NCBI GenBank assembly: GCA_046566145.1
Contig: JBKHXF010000031.1
Span: 1-47,141, forward strand
DNA from: JBKHXF01 sp046566145
GTDB lineage: Bacteria > Actinomycetota > Nitriliruptoria > Nitriliruptorales > Nitriliruptoraceae
Length of the DNA: 47,141 nucleotides
Direction: 5' to 3'
Both the position numbers and the translations under genes were made by a program. Positions 39,897-47,141 of this stretch are shown here, piece by piece; the first letter of the stretch is position 1, and every line of letters begins with the position of its first letter. The notes under the pieces are model-generated. The model had not been told where the DNA came from. It did not search any database and saw only the letters and a list, made by a program, of their open reading frames with translations.

Positions 39897-40829
39897 TCAG
39901 GCGTCGCCGGACTCGCCGCTGCGGTCGAGCAGACGCGGGGGCTCCGCCACCGACGGGGCGAGGCGCTCGGCGAGCATCGCCAGCGACTCCTCGAGCTCCC
40001 GCATGCGGCCCTCGTCGGCCCGCAGCTGCTCCGAGATGAGCAGGGCGCCGCCGGCGGCGGCCAGCACCACGATCGCGAACCCCGCCGAGGCGAGGTAGAC
40101 GAGCTGGACGGGCACGAGGGTCTCGAGCGAGATGCGCAGGTAGCCGACGAGCCCCACGATGCCGGCGGCCGCGAGCAGGCCGATGCCGGTGAGGACGCGC
40201 CAGCGTCGGGTGGTCTCCACGTCGGTTCCTCCCTCGGGGGTGCGCGCGGTGAGCAGCATCCCCCGATCGGTCAGGTTGAAGGTCATGGACAGCACGCCCA
40301 CGCCCATGAGGGCGGCGAGGGCGGCGAGGCCGAACACGCCCGGCAGGGCGGCGGCGAACTCGCTGACGCCGGCGACGACCGGCGTGGTCTGCAGGACGGG
40401 GGTCGTGCCCCCGCCGGGGGTCGTGCCACCGCCGGCGCCGGCGCCGGTGTCGCCGGGGGCGACCTCCGGCGCGGGGAACCCGGGACCGGGGTCGCCGGGC
40501 GGCATCTCGAACTGCTCGAACCCGCCGAGGTCGGAGACCCCGCCGGTAGGGAACTCGGTCGGCCCGAGCGGGACGAACGGCTCCGGCTCGCCGCCGGTGT
40601 CACCACCGGGCTGCGGCTGCGGCTGCGGGGTCGGCGTCGGGCTGGGCTGGGGGTCCGGCTGCGGGTCGGGGTCGGGCTGCGGCGAGGGCGACTGCCCCGG
40701 GATGATCGACTCGACCTCGCTCGGCACCTCGACGGGCGGCACCTGGGCGCCGGCGGGCTGCGACAGCAGCAGCGCCGCGACCAGCGCGGCGAGGCCGGCG
40801 ATCCCGAGTCGGAGCAGGGCCTCGCGCAT
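39897..40829 (-). CDS. Pro-rich membrane protein of the second Liv operon
   Basis: 310 residues from an ATG at 40829 that shares bases with the livF stop (TGATG). A signal peptide (to about residue 28, QPAGA) is followed by a long extracellular Pro/Gln/Asp/Thr-rich segment (about 45-75) and a Gly-rich stretch. Three transmembrane helices (about 155-185, 210-230, 238-265) precede a cytoplasmic coiled-coil-like tail (RADEGRMRELEESLAMLAERLA). I do not recognise the family. Translational coupling to livF implies a role with the transporter, possibly as a surface tether or regulator. The first Liv operon is also followed by a secreted Pro-rich membrane protein. Confidence 0.75.
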   Translation of the reverse strand: MREALLRLGIAGLAALVAALLLSQPAGAQVPPVEVPSEVESIIPGQSPSPQPDPDPQPDPQPSPTPTPQPQPQPGGDTGGEPEPFVPLGPTEFPTGGVSDLGGFEQFEMPPGDPGPGFPAPEVAPGDTGAGAGGGTTPGGGTTPVLQTTPVVAGVSEFAAALPGVFGLAALAALMGVGVLSMTFNLTDRGMLLTARTPEGGTDVETTRRWRVLTGIGLLAAAGIVGLVGYLRISLETLVPVQLVYLASAGFAIVVLAAAGGALLISEQLRADEGRMRELEESLAMLAERLAPSVAEPPRLLDRSGESGDA

Positions 40830-41644
40830 CAGTGGCCCTTCCCGAGGTAGACCTCGCGCAGGGTCCCCTTGAGGTCCTCGAGCTCGTCGCCCTCGGCGCG
40901 CTGCACGATCCGGCCCGTCTCGATGACGAAGGCGCGGTGGGCGAGGTCGAGCGCGAGCACGTTCTGCTCGACGATGAGCACGGCCGTGCCCTGCTCCTGG
41001 TTGACCCGCTGGATCAGCGCGAAGGTGTCCTCCGCCATGACGGGCGAGAGGCCGAGCGACGCCTCGTCGATCAGCAGCAGGCGCGGCCCGGACATCATCG
41101 CCCGGACGATCGCGAGCATCTGCTGCTGGCCGCCCGACAACGTCCCGGCGAGCTGGCCCTGCCGCTCGAACAGGATCGGGTAGGCGTCGAAGGCCTGCTG
41201 GAGGCGCTCGTCGATGGTGCGCTGGTCCTCGGTGACGTACGCGCCGAGCTCGAGGTTCTGGCGGACCGTCATGTCCTTGAGCATCCCGCGCCCCTCGGGG
41301 CACAGCACCATGCCGCGGGGCACCAGCACCTCGGGGGTGTCCTTCGTGACGTCGTCACCGTCGTAGGTGATGCGGCCACCCTGGGTCGGCAGGAGCCCGA
41401 CGATGGTCTTGAGCGTCGTGGTCTTGCCGGCGCCGTTGGAGCCCATCAGCGCCACGATCTCGCCGGGACGGACGTCGAACGTGAGGCCGTGCAGGACCTG
41501 GATGTCGCCGTAGCCGGAGCGCAGGTCGGAGACCTCGAGCAGGCTCCCGGTCCACGGGCCGGGCGCCGACGCGGTCGCGTCGAGGGCGGTCGGCTCCTCG
41601 CCGACGACGTCGTCGGCGTTGATGATGACGGTGTCGTCGCTCAC
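40829..41644 (-). CDS. livF: LivF-type ABC ATPase
   Basis: 271 residues from a GTG at 41644 overlapping the LivM-LivG stop. An N-terminal extension of about 33 residues precedes the domain. Walker A is GSNGAGKT (68-75), the Q-loop is LCPEGRGM (Glu at the Q position, common in LivF), the signature is LSGGQ (169-173), Walker B is LLLIDEASLGLSP and the H-loop is VLIVEQN with Gln in place of His, which is also usual in LivF proteins. It energises uptake with the LivG domain upstream. All catalytic motifs are intact, unlike the LivF-like copy at 8185-8784. Confidence 0.92.
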   Translation of the reverse strand: MSDDTVIINADDVVGEEPTALDATASAPGPWTGSLLEVSDLRSGYGDIQVLHGLTFDVRPGEIVALMGSNGAGKTTTLKTIVGLLPTQGGRITYDGDDVTKDTPEVLVPRGMVLCPEGRGMLKDMTVRQNLELGAYVTEDQRTIDERLQQAFDAYPILFERQGQLAGTLSGGQQQMLAIVRAMMSGPRLLLIDEASLGLSPVMAEDTFALIQRVNQEQGTAVLIVEQNVLALDLAHRAFVIETGRIVQRAEGDELEDLKGTLREVYLGKGH

Positions 41645-43791
41645 GCGTGCGCCTCCTCACCGATGCGGGACCGGCCGAGGAACTCGGCGATGACCTCGGG
41701 GTTGGACTGCACGCTGGCCGGCTCGCCCTCGGCGAGCTTGCGCCCGGCGGCGAGGCAGTAGACGTAGTCGCAGGTGCGGGCGATGAGCGGCACGTGGTGC
41801 TCGATGACGACCAGCGTGAGCCCGAGCTCGTCGCGCAGGGCGTGGAAGCGGTCGCCGAGCGCGTGGGCCTCCTCGGGCCCGAGGCCGGCGGACGCCTCGT
41901 CGAAGAACAGCAGGTCGGCGCCGGTCGCGACGGCCGAGGCGAGCTCGACCATCCGCATCGTCCCGTACGACAGCGACCCGAGCTGCTCGTGGCGCAGGTC
42001 CTCGAGCCCGAAGATCTCCAGCGCCTTGCCGGCCCGCTCGCGCAGGTGCTTCTCGGTCACCGCCGAGCCGCCCAGCCGCACGACGCCGGCGAACGACGGG
42101 TAGCGGGCCAGCCAGTGCTGGGCGAGGAGCACGTTGTCCTCGACCGTCTCCGGCCGGAGCAGGCCCATGTGCTGGAAGGTGCGGGCGATGCCGACCTCGG
42201 TGCGCTTCGAGGGGCGCATGTCGAGCAGCTCGCGGCCGCGGTAGCGCAGCGACGAGCCGGGCTCGGGGACCGCGAAGCCGGACACCACGTTGTAGAAGGT
42301 CGACTTGCCGGCGCCGTTCGCGCCGATGAGGCCGACGATCTCGCCCTCGCGGACCTCGAGGGAGATGTCCTTGAGGGCCTGCACGCCGCCGAAGCGGACG
42401 CTGACGTCCGTCGCCTCGAACAGCACGCGGGTCGGCATCCGCAGCGACAGGGCACGCGGCACCCGGCGCAGCTCGGTGGCGTTCGCGGCAGCGCGACGGG
42501 CGCGCTCGGCGACGGCGGCCTCGTCCTGCACGTCCTCGCCGCCGGCGGCCGCCGGCGCGTCCCCGTCGACCGATGCGACGGCGGCGCCGTCCGCGGTCTC
42601 GAACGGCGCGGTGGTGAGGTTCGCGAGGGCCTCGAGGTCGGAGCCGGCGCCGGCCCGGACGGCGGCGCGGTCCGCGAGCTGCTTGCGGACCTGCAGGACC
42701 GCCGAGGCGGACAGCACGACCAGCACCACGATCAGCGGCCACACCGAGGCGCGACCCCCTCCGAGCGCGATGGCGTCGATGCCGCGGAACCGCTGCTCGC
42801 GGACCGCGACCACGAACACCAGCAGGTGCGCGACGCCGACGAGCACGGCGCGCAGCGTCGCGGGCAGGCGCGCCCAGTCGGCCTTCTGCTTCTGCAGGAG
42901 CTGGCCGTACCCGCCCGGCAGGAACAGCACGACGAGGACGAGCGCCAGCCCGCCGACGAGCGGGGCGAGCCGGGAGGAGATGACGGGGAACAGCTCCGGC
43001 ACGCCGATGAGCGCGAACGCGCCGGCGATGATGCCGGTGCGCGAGCCGACGCCACCGACGACGGTGAACGCGAGGAGCTCGAGCGAGCGGAACACCCCGT
43101 ACTCCGCGGCGGAGACGCCGCCGGACAGGTAGGCGAGCAGCGCGCCGGACAGCCCGGCCATGAACCCCGACAGGGTGTAGGCCATCAGCTTCGAGGGGCC
43201 CGGCTCCACCCCGAACGCGACGGCTCGCTCCTCACCGTCCCGGACGGTCACGAAGGCGCGCCCGAGCTTGGAGCGCAGCAGCTGTCGGTCGAGCAGCACG
43301 ACGAGGCCGAGCACCGCCACGCACACGAGCAGGAAGCGGTAGACGGCACCACGCCCGAGGGGGATCTCGAGGAACAGGCCGTCGCCCACGAACCACGGCT
43401 GCTGGAACAGGTAGTTCTGCGCGGCGATCCCGTACACGAGCGTCGCGATGGCCACGGCGAGCCCACGGATGCGCAGGCTCGGCAGCCCGACGATCGCCGT
43501 GAGGGCGGCGACGACCACGCCGGCGGCGAGGACCGCCAGCGGCAGCGGGAGCCCGCGCCCCCCGACCTGCAGGGCGACGAACCCGCCGGTGCCGACGAAC
43601 GCGGCCTGCCCGAGCGAGATCTGCCCGGTGTAGCCGATCAGCACGTTCAGGCTCAGCAGCGCGATGGAGAACGCGGTGACGCGGGCGAGCGAGGTGATCT
43701 GGGGCTCGCCGAGGAGCCCCGGGAGCGCGAGCAGCACGGCCAGCAGCGCGACGCGCCGGCCGACCTGCTCCACGCGGACGAGGTCACGCAT
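41641..43791 (-). CDS. LivM-LivG fusion: ABC permease with C-terminal ATPase
   Basis: 716 residues from an ATG at 43791, overlapping the livH end by eight bases. Residues 1-320 are a LivM permease, with GYTGQISLGQAAFVGTGGFVA and TLSGFMAGLSGALLAY motifs. Two extra helices (about 340-400) and an Ala/Asp-rich linker follow. From about 455 there is a LivG ATPase with Walker A GANGAGKST, Q-loop RTFQHMGL, signature LSYGT, Walker B LLFFDEASAGLGP and H-loop VIEHHV. In most bacteria LivM and LivG are separate proteins; the fusion occurs in some actinobacteria. Both Liv operons here carry it, so they probably descend from one duplication. Confidence 0.9.
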   Translation of the reverse strand: MRDLVRVEQVGRRVALLAVLLALPGLLGEPQITSLARVTAFSIALLSLNVLIGYTGQISLGQAAFVGTGGFVALQVGGRGLPLPLAVLAAGVVVAALTAIVGLPSLRIRGLAVAIATLVYGIAAQNYLFQQPWFVGDGLFLEIPLGRGAVYRFLLVCVAVLGLVVLLDRQLLRSKLGRAFVTVRDGEERAVAFGVEPGPSKLMAYTLSGFMAGLSGALLAYLSGGVSAAEYGVFRSLELLAFTVVGGVGSRTGIIAGAFALIGVPELFPVISSRLAPLVGGLALVLVVLFLPGGYGQLLQKQKADWARLPATLRAVLVGVAHLLVFVVAVREQRFRGIDAIALGGGRASVWPLIVVLVVLSASAVLQVRKQLADRAAVRAGAGSDLEALANLTTAPFETADGAAVASVDGDAPAAAGGEDVQDEAAVAERARRAAANATELRRVPRALSLRMPTRVLFEATDVSVRFGGVQALKDISLEVREGEIVGLIGANGAGKSTFYNVVSGFAVPEPGSSLRYRGRELLDMRPSKRTEVGIARTFQHMGLLRPETVEDNVLLAQHWLARYPSFAGVVRLGGSAVTEKHLRERAGKALEIFGLEDLRHEQLGSLSYGTMRMVELASAVATGADLLFFDEASAGLGPEEAHALGDRFHALRDELGLTLVVIEHHVPLIARTCDYVYCLAAGRKLAEGEPASVQSNPEVIAEFLGRSRIGEEAHA

Positions 43792-44686
43792 CGGCGCCGG
43801 CTCCCCCGAACAGCCCGCGCGGGCGCACCATGAGGGTGAGCACCACGAGGGCGAGGATGGTGACGTTCTCGATGCCGCCGATGTTGAACTGCGCCGGCAC
43901 GACGGCGCGCACGACGCCGATGAGCAGCCCGCCGACGATGGCCCCGAGGATGGAGTCGAGGCCACCGATGACGGCCGCCGCGAGCGCCCCGATCAGGGTG
44001 AGCGTCATCGTGCCGGGGTTGAACTGCACCAGCGACGAGAACAACCCGGCGGCGAGGCCGGAGAGCGCCCCGCCGATGCCCCAGGTGAAGCGGTAGACCT
44101 GCCGGACGGGGATGCCGAGCAGCCGGGCGACGGTGTTGTCGCTGGTCGCCGCGACCACCCCGAGCCCGAACTTGGTGTTGGCGAAGAACCACAGCAGCGC
44201 GGCGCCGGCCGCGGCGGTCGCGAGCATCGCGACGATCCGGCCGGTCTCCAGGGTGGCGCCCAGGAAGGTGATCGCGCCCGGGCCCAGCACCTTCGGGATC
44301 GGCGTCGGGTAGCCGGTGAGCCCGGGGTTCAGGAAGCCACCGAAGCCCTCGCGGGCGTTCAGCACCGCGAGCTGGATGAGCACGATCGTGATGCCGAGCG
44401 TCGCGATCGTCCCCTGGATCGGCGGACGGTCGACGAGCGGGCGCATGACGGTGCGCTCCACCGCGATGCCGAGTCCGGTGGCGATGACCACGGTCGCGAG
44501 CAGCAGCAGCGGCCCGTTCGCCGAGCCGCGCCCGAGGAACGCGTACGCGACGAAGAGGCTGAAGCCGCCGATCTCGCCCTGGGCGAGGTTGAGCACGCCC
44601 GAGCCCTTGTAGACCAGCACCAGGCCCACGGCGACGAGCGCGATGATCGCGCCCTCGCCGAGCCCCTGGATCGCGATGGCGAGCAT
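43784..44686 (-). CDS. livH: LivH-type ABC transporter permease
   Basis: 300 residues from an ATG at 44686 that shares bases with the binding-protein stop (TGATG). Typical motifs: GLVLVYKGSGVLNLAQGEIGGFSLFVAY, ERTVMRPLVDRP, the coupling loop VVAATSDNTVARLLGIPVRQVY, and GGLDSILGAIVGGLLIGVV near the end. Eight helices are predicted. It forms the channel with the LivM half of the fusion downstream. Confidence 0.92.
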   Translation of the reverse strand: MLAIAIQGLGEGAIIALVAVGLVLVYKGSGVLNLAQGEIGGFSLFVAYAFLGRGSANGPLLLLATVVIATGLGIAVERTVMRPLVDRPPIQGTIATLGITIVLIQLAVLNAREGFGGFLNPGLTGYPTPIPKVLGPGAITFLGATLETGRIVAMLATAAAGAALLWFFANTKFGLGVVAATSDNTVARLLGIPVRQVYRFTWGIGGALSGLAAGLFSSLVQFNPGTMTLTLIGALAAAVIGGLDSILGAIVGGLLIGVVRAVVPAQFNIGGIENVTILALVVLTLMVRPRGLFGGAGADA

Positions 44687-46218
44687 CAGAACCTCCGGAA
44701 GTCGCCCTGCATCTCCCAGCGGTCACCGCGACCGAGGTAGACGGCGGTCGCGGTCGTGCCGAGCGACCCCCCACCCGTGAAGTCGATGGGTGCCCACGTC
44801 TTGGGCGTGACCTTCAGGGTGCGCATCGCCCCGGAGAACGCGGCCTGCGTCAGGTCACGCCCCGCCGCGGTGAACGCCGCATCGATGACCTCGCTGACCC
44901 CCCAGGACGCGAGCCCGAGGTCATCGGCCGGGCGGTTGAGCTGCCGCTGGTAGGCCGCGCGGTAGTCGGCTGCCCGCGGGTGCTGCACCGAGACCCACGG
45001 CGAGAAGGCGTACGAACCCTCGAGGGCTCCGGCCGTCGCCTGCTGCGCCAGGTCGAGGTTCCACGAGATGGAGTTCGCGAACCAGACCGGGTTGTACCGC
45101 GCGACGTTGGCCTGGTTCACCATCGTGATCGCCGGGGTCGGCGCCATGTAGAGCCAGACGATCTCCGCCTCGGCCTGCTGCAGCTGCGCGACCGTGGAGG
45201 AGAAGTCCGTCGCGCTCGGGTCGATCGTCAGCTTCGCGACGATGTTCATGCCCTGCTTCTTCGCCTCGGCCTCCCAGGCGTCCTGGCCCGGCTTGAGCGC
45301 GTTGGTCTGCTCACGGACGATCGCGACCTTCTTCGCGCCGTTCTTCGCCTTCAGGTCGTTGGCCCAGAAGCGGGCGATCGAGGTGCCCTGGACGGCGTGG
45401 TCGATCGACAGCGTGTAGGTGCACTTCCAGGCCGCGGGCGGCGACGCGGGCGACTGCACCATGACGTGCGGGTAGGCGGCCTGCTCCATGAACCGGGCGA
45501 CGGCGTCCTGCACCTCGAGCCGGTCGAGGGTGATGACCGTGAACACCCGGTCCTGGGTGATGAAGGCCCGGGCCTGGGCGACGGCGGTCTGGGTGTTGGA
45601 GCCGGTGTCGCGGACGATGATCTCGACCTTGCGGCCGTTGGTCCCGCCCTTGCCCTCCTTCTCCCGCCAGTAGAGGTCGGCCGCGTCCTCGAAGTTGGAC
45701 GGCACCGGCGCCGCGCCGGTCTCCGGCACGAGGTAACCGATGCGGATCGTGTCGCCGGTGACACCGGGGGCCTGGGGCGAGCCGCAGGTCGACGCCGCGA
45801 CCGCCGGGGACTGCGCCTGACCGCCGCTGTTGCCGCCCCCGCCGGTGGAGCCGCCGGTCCCGGCAGAGCCGGTCCCCGAGCCGCCGGAGGAGCCCGTGGA
45901 CCCACCACCGGCGTCGCCGCCGGCGGTGACCGTGCCGCCGTCGGTCCCGGGGGCCGCGCCGCCGTCCGTCGGCACCTCCGTCGGGGACCCGAAGTCGAAC
46001 GCGAGCCCACCCTCGGTCGGAGCCTCGCTGCCGTCGACCACCACGCCCTCGGTGCCGGCGTCGACCGGCACGCCGACGCCGGGCTGCGCGAGGCCGCCGT
46101 CGGCGACGACGAGCTCGGAACGGTCGAAACGTGGACCGCAGGCCACCACGGCGAACATCAACGTGGCGAGCGTGGCGATGGTGCGGAGGCGTCGTGGCAG
46201 GGCACGCGTCGTCGACAC
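44686..46218 (-). CDS. Branched-chain-amino-acid-type solute-binding lipoprotein with long Gly/Ser linker
   Basis: 510 residues from a GTG at 46218 with GAGGAG about 6 bases upstream. The lipobox is FAVVAC (Cys27). A 115-residue spacer follows, acidic at first and then almost pure Gly/Ser/Thr (about 85-133), before the Peripla_BP_6 domain starting TIRIGYLVPETGAAPVP. Typical later segments are VFTVITLD, VAIVREQTNALKPG and ATDFSSTVAQLQQAEAEIVWLY. Such a long tether would let the receptor reach far into a thick wall. The ligand is not predictable. It is the first gene of the second Liv operon. Confidence 0.9.
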   Translation of the reverse strand: MSTTRALPRRLRTIATLATLMFAVVACGPRFDRSELVVADGGLAQPGVGVPVDAGTEGVVVDGSEAPTEGGLAFDFGSPTEVPTDGGAAPGTDGGTVTAGGDAGGGSTGSSGGSGTGSAGTGGSTGGGGNSGGQAQSPAVAASTCGSPQAPGVTGDTIRIGYLVPETGAAPVPSNFEDAADLYWREKEGKGGTNGRKVEIIVRDTGSNTQTAVAQARAFITQDRVFTVITLDRLEVQDAVARFMEQAAYPHVMVQSPASPPAAWKCTYTLSIDHAVQGTSIARFWANDLKAKNGAKKVAIVREQTNALKPGQDAWEAEAKKQGMNIVAKLTIDPSATDFSSTVAQLQQAEAEIVWLYMAPTPAITMVNQANVARYNPVWFANSISWNLDLAQQATAGALEGSYAFSPWVSVQHPRAADYRAAYQRQLNRPADDLGLASWGVSEVIDAAFTAAGRDLTQAAFSGAMRTLKVTPKTWAPIDFTGGGSLGTTATAVYLGRGDRWEMQGDFRRF

Positions 46219-46321
46219 GGGGGACTCCTCGGCAGGGTGCGGGTCGGTGCACGGGGGCCGCTGCGCGGTTGGCAGCAGGAATCGGTCGGGGCATCGCGGC
46301 GTCCGCCCGCGCCTCGCGCCC

Positions 46322-46340
46322 CGTGGGGATGTTCCCCACG
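46322..46340. promoter_or_regulatory. Palindrome upstream of the second Liv operon
   Basis: CGTGGGGA and TCCCCACG are separated by three bases (TGT), about 105 bases upstream of the operon start. A candidate operator or transcript hairpin. Confidence 0.4.
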
Positions 46341-46377
46341 CGGCCGTCGTTCACCTTCCGAGGGAGCACGTCGGCCG

Positions 46378-46397
46378 CGGTGAACGGTACTTCACCG
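46378..46397. promoter_or_regulatory. Second palindrome upstream of the Liv operon
   Basis: CGGTGAA and TTCACCG flank CGGTAC. A further TTCACC half-site occurs near 46350. The pattern suits a dimeric repressor, but none is encoded nearby. Confidence 0.4.
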
Positions 46398-46473
46398 CCC
46401 GCCCGGACACGTACGCGAGCGCTCGCTGTTCGCGTGGCCCTCCCGGCTCCCACGCGACCGGCACGCACCGGTG

Positions 46474-46499
46474 GCCGGGCACGCGTCTGCGTGCCCGGC
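46474..46499 (-). terminator. Hairpin terminator after the inverted HNH gene
   Basis: GCCGGGCACGC and GCGTGCCCGGC form an 11-bp stem with loop GTCT, the same stem as at 869-896. Confidence 0.65.
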
Positions 46500-46605
46500 G
46501 AGCGGGTGGAGCGGGGTCGGGTCGAGGTGTCGACGGGGATGGGGTCCGCGGTCGTCCGGTGGGTGGGACGGCGGCCGGTCAGCGCCCGGCGCCGGTGGGC
46601 GCGGT

Positions 46606-47141
46606 TCAGCCGTCGGGGTGGTCGGGGTCGCCGTCGCGGGGGAGGCGTGCGGGTCCGCGGGGTGGCCGCCGGCGCCGGCGGAGCCTCGTGGCCTTGGGCA
46701 CGGAGGTCGCGGTCAGCGCGCCGGTGGGTGAGGTGATCGTGACGGTCCGGCTGGCCGGGTCCATGGTGATGTGCCAGCCGTGGTCGTGGTGGGCGCGGTG
46801 GTGCCGGCGGCAGAGCGCGACGAGGTTGCCGTCCTGGTGGGTGCCGCCGCGGGAGCGGTGGCGGAGGTGGTGCAGGTCGGTCCAGGAGATGGGTCGGTCG
46901 CATCCGGGCCAGCGGCAGCCGCCGTCGATCGCACCGATCGCGACGCGGGCCTCGGTGGGGATGGCGTCGGTGGTGGTGGAGACGGCGAGGGGCCGCATCC
47001 CGTCGCGCAGCACCACCCGCAGCCGTGCGTCGAGGGAGAGCCGTTCGATGGTGCGGCGGGTGAGCCAGCCGCCGGCGCCGGGCAGCCGGCCTTCCAACCG
47101 GCCGATCAGCGTCTGGTCTGGATCAGCCAGGTCGGTCAGGT
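46606..47141 (-). CDS. HNH endonuclease domain protein (DUF222 type), 5' end outside window
   Basis: The frame is open from the right edge to the stop at 46606-46608, so the gene starts beyond the window. It has the same HNH finger (CRWPGC, DLHH, CRRHHRAHH) and Arg/Pro-rich tail as the gene at 1-821. Over 163 comparable residues I count about 14 differences, and similarity continues at the DNA level into the terminator. The two copies face each other as a long inverted repeat about 46 kb apart. Function is unknown; multicopy DUF222/HNH genes are common in actinobacteria. Confidence 0.85.
   Translation of the reverse strand, partial: LTDLADPDQTLIGRLEGRLPGAGGWLTRRTIERLSLDARLRVVLRDGMRPLAVSTTTDAIPTEARVAIGAIDGGCRWPGCDRPISWTDLHHLRHRSRGGTHQDGNLVALCRRHHRAHHDHGWHITMDPASRTVTITSPTGALTATSVPKATRLRRRRRPPRGPARLPRDGDPDHPDG

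Larger units (their letters stand above)
46219..46605. other. 387-bp gap holding the Liv operon promoter and the HNH terminator
   Basis: No credible gene. It contains two palindromes (46322-46340, 46378-46397) on the side of the Liv operon and the terminator hairpin of the HNH gene (46474-46499). A -10 element could not be assigned with confidence. Confidence 0.6.

Noticed and set aside
1..47141. CRISPR array, prophage or insertion sequence
   Set aside because: No regularly spaced repeats, integrase, transposase or phage structural genes were found; all gene blocks look chromosomal.

Overview
This is a very GC-rich window (roughly 73-75% GC by eye) with GTG and TTG starts, dense four-base GTGA gene overlaps, class E sortase, DUF222/HNH proteins, an Flp/Tad pilus cluster laid out like Rv3660c-Rv3654c of Mycobacterium with its Rv3661-type HAD neighbour, and a caa3-type oxidase. 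All of this points to an actinobacterium (Actinomycetota). The lineage below phylum is not clear from the sequence; a deep-branching group outside Mycobacteriales/Streptomycetales is my guess. There is no sign of prophage, plasmid or IS elements. The two window ends carry near-identical HNH nuclease genes in inverted orientation.

Layout. 1-8.1 kb: truncated HNH gene, YcnI-type copper protein, STAS + methyltransferase pair, lipoprotein, LytR-CpsA-Psr ligase, DUF1998 helicase and a secreted membrane-anchored protein. 8.2-13.4 kb (minus): a tightly overlapped operon of class E sortase, solute-binding lipoprotein, LivH, LivM-LivG fusion and a degenerate LivF-like subunit. 13.6-17.9 kb (plus): MoxR ATPase, DUF58 and TgpA-like transglutaminase, three overlapping genes. 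17.9-21.9 kb (minus): Flp/Tad pilus genes (Ssd/CpaE-like, TadA, fused TadB/C, DUF4244-like pilin, two TadE-like). 22.1-28.0 kb: HAD phosphatase, SnoaL-like protein, thioesterase, a 597-bp gap with a cluster of TCCACA/TGTGGA elements and a strong hairpin, M20 peptidase, DUF2254 membrane protein, selenocysteine tRNA and a small zinc-ribbon protein. 28.2-37.8 kb: an orphan pseudopilin, SGNH hydrolase, heme A/heme O synthases, membrane cupredoxin, CtaG and caa3 oxidase subunits. 38.0-39.8 kb: an ABC-2 exporter. 39.9-46.2 kb (minus): a second Liv-type operon with intact ATPase motifs.

How the parts fit. CtaB and CtaA make heme O and then heme A; CtaG assembles the copper centre; CtaC (fused to cytochrome c), CtaD, CtaE and CtaF form the oxidase; the blue-copper protein at the end of the operon may be an electron donor or copper-handling partner. 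MoxR/DUF58/TgpA and the sortase, LCP protein, two kinds of pilin and lipoproteins all concern the cell surface. The Tad genes should build a surface pilus.

The most unusual item is the first Liv-type operon. The LivG half of the fusion keeps Walker A, Walker B and the H-loop but has lost the LSGGQ signature (LVGTA). The LivF-like partner keeps the signature (LSGGE) but has lost Walker A and the Walker B glutamate. Together they would make exactly one competent composite ATPase site. This transporter is translationally linked to a sortase, a combination I do not know of. Other notable items are an orphan tRNA-Sec and a TadE-like gene with no stop codon before it runs antisense through tgpA.
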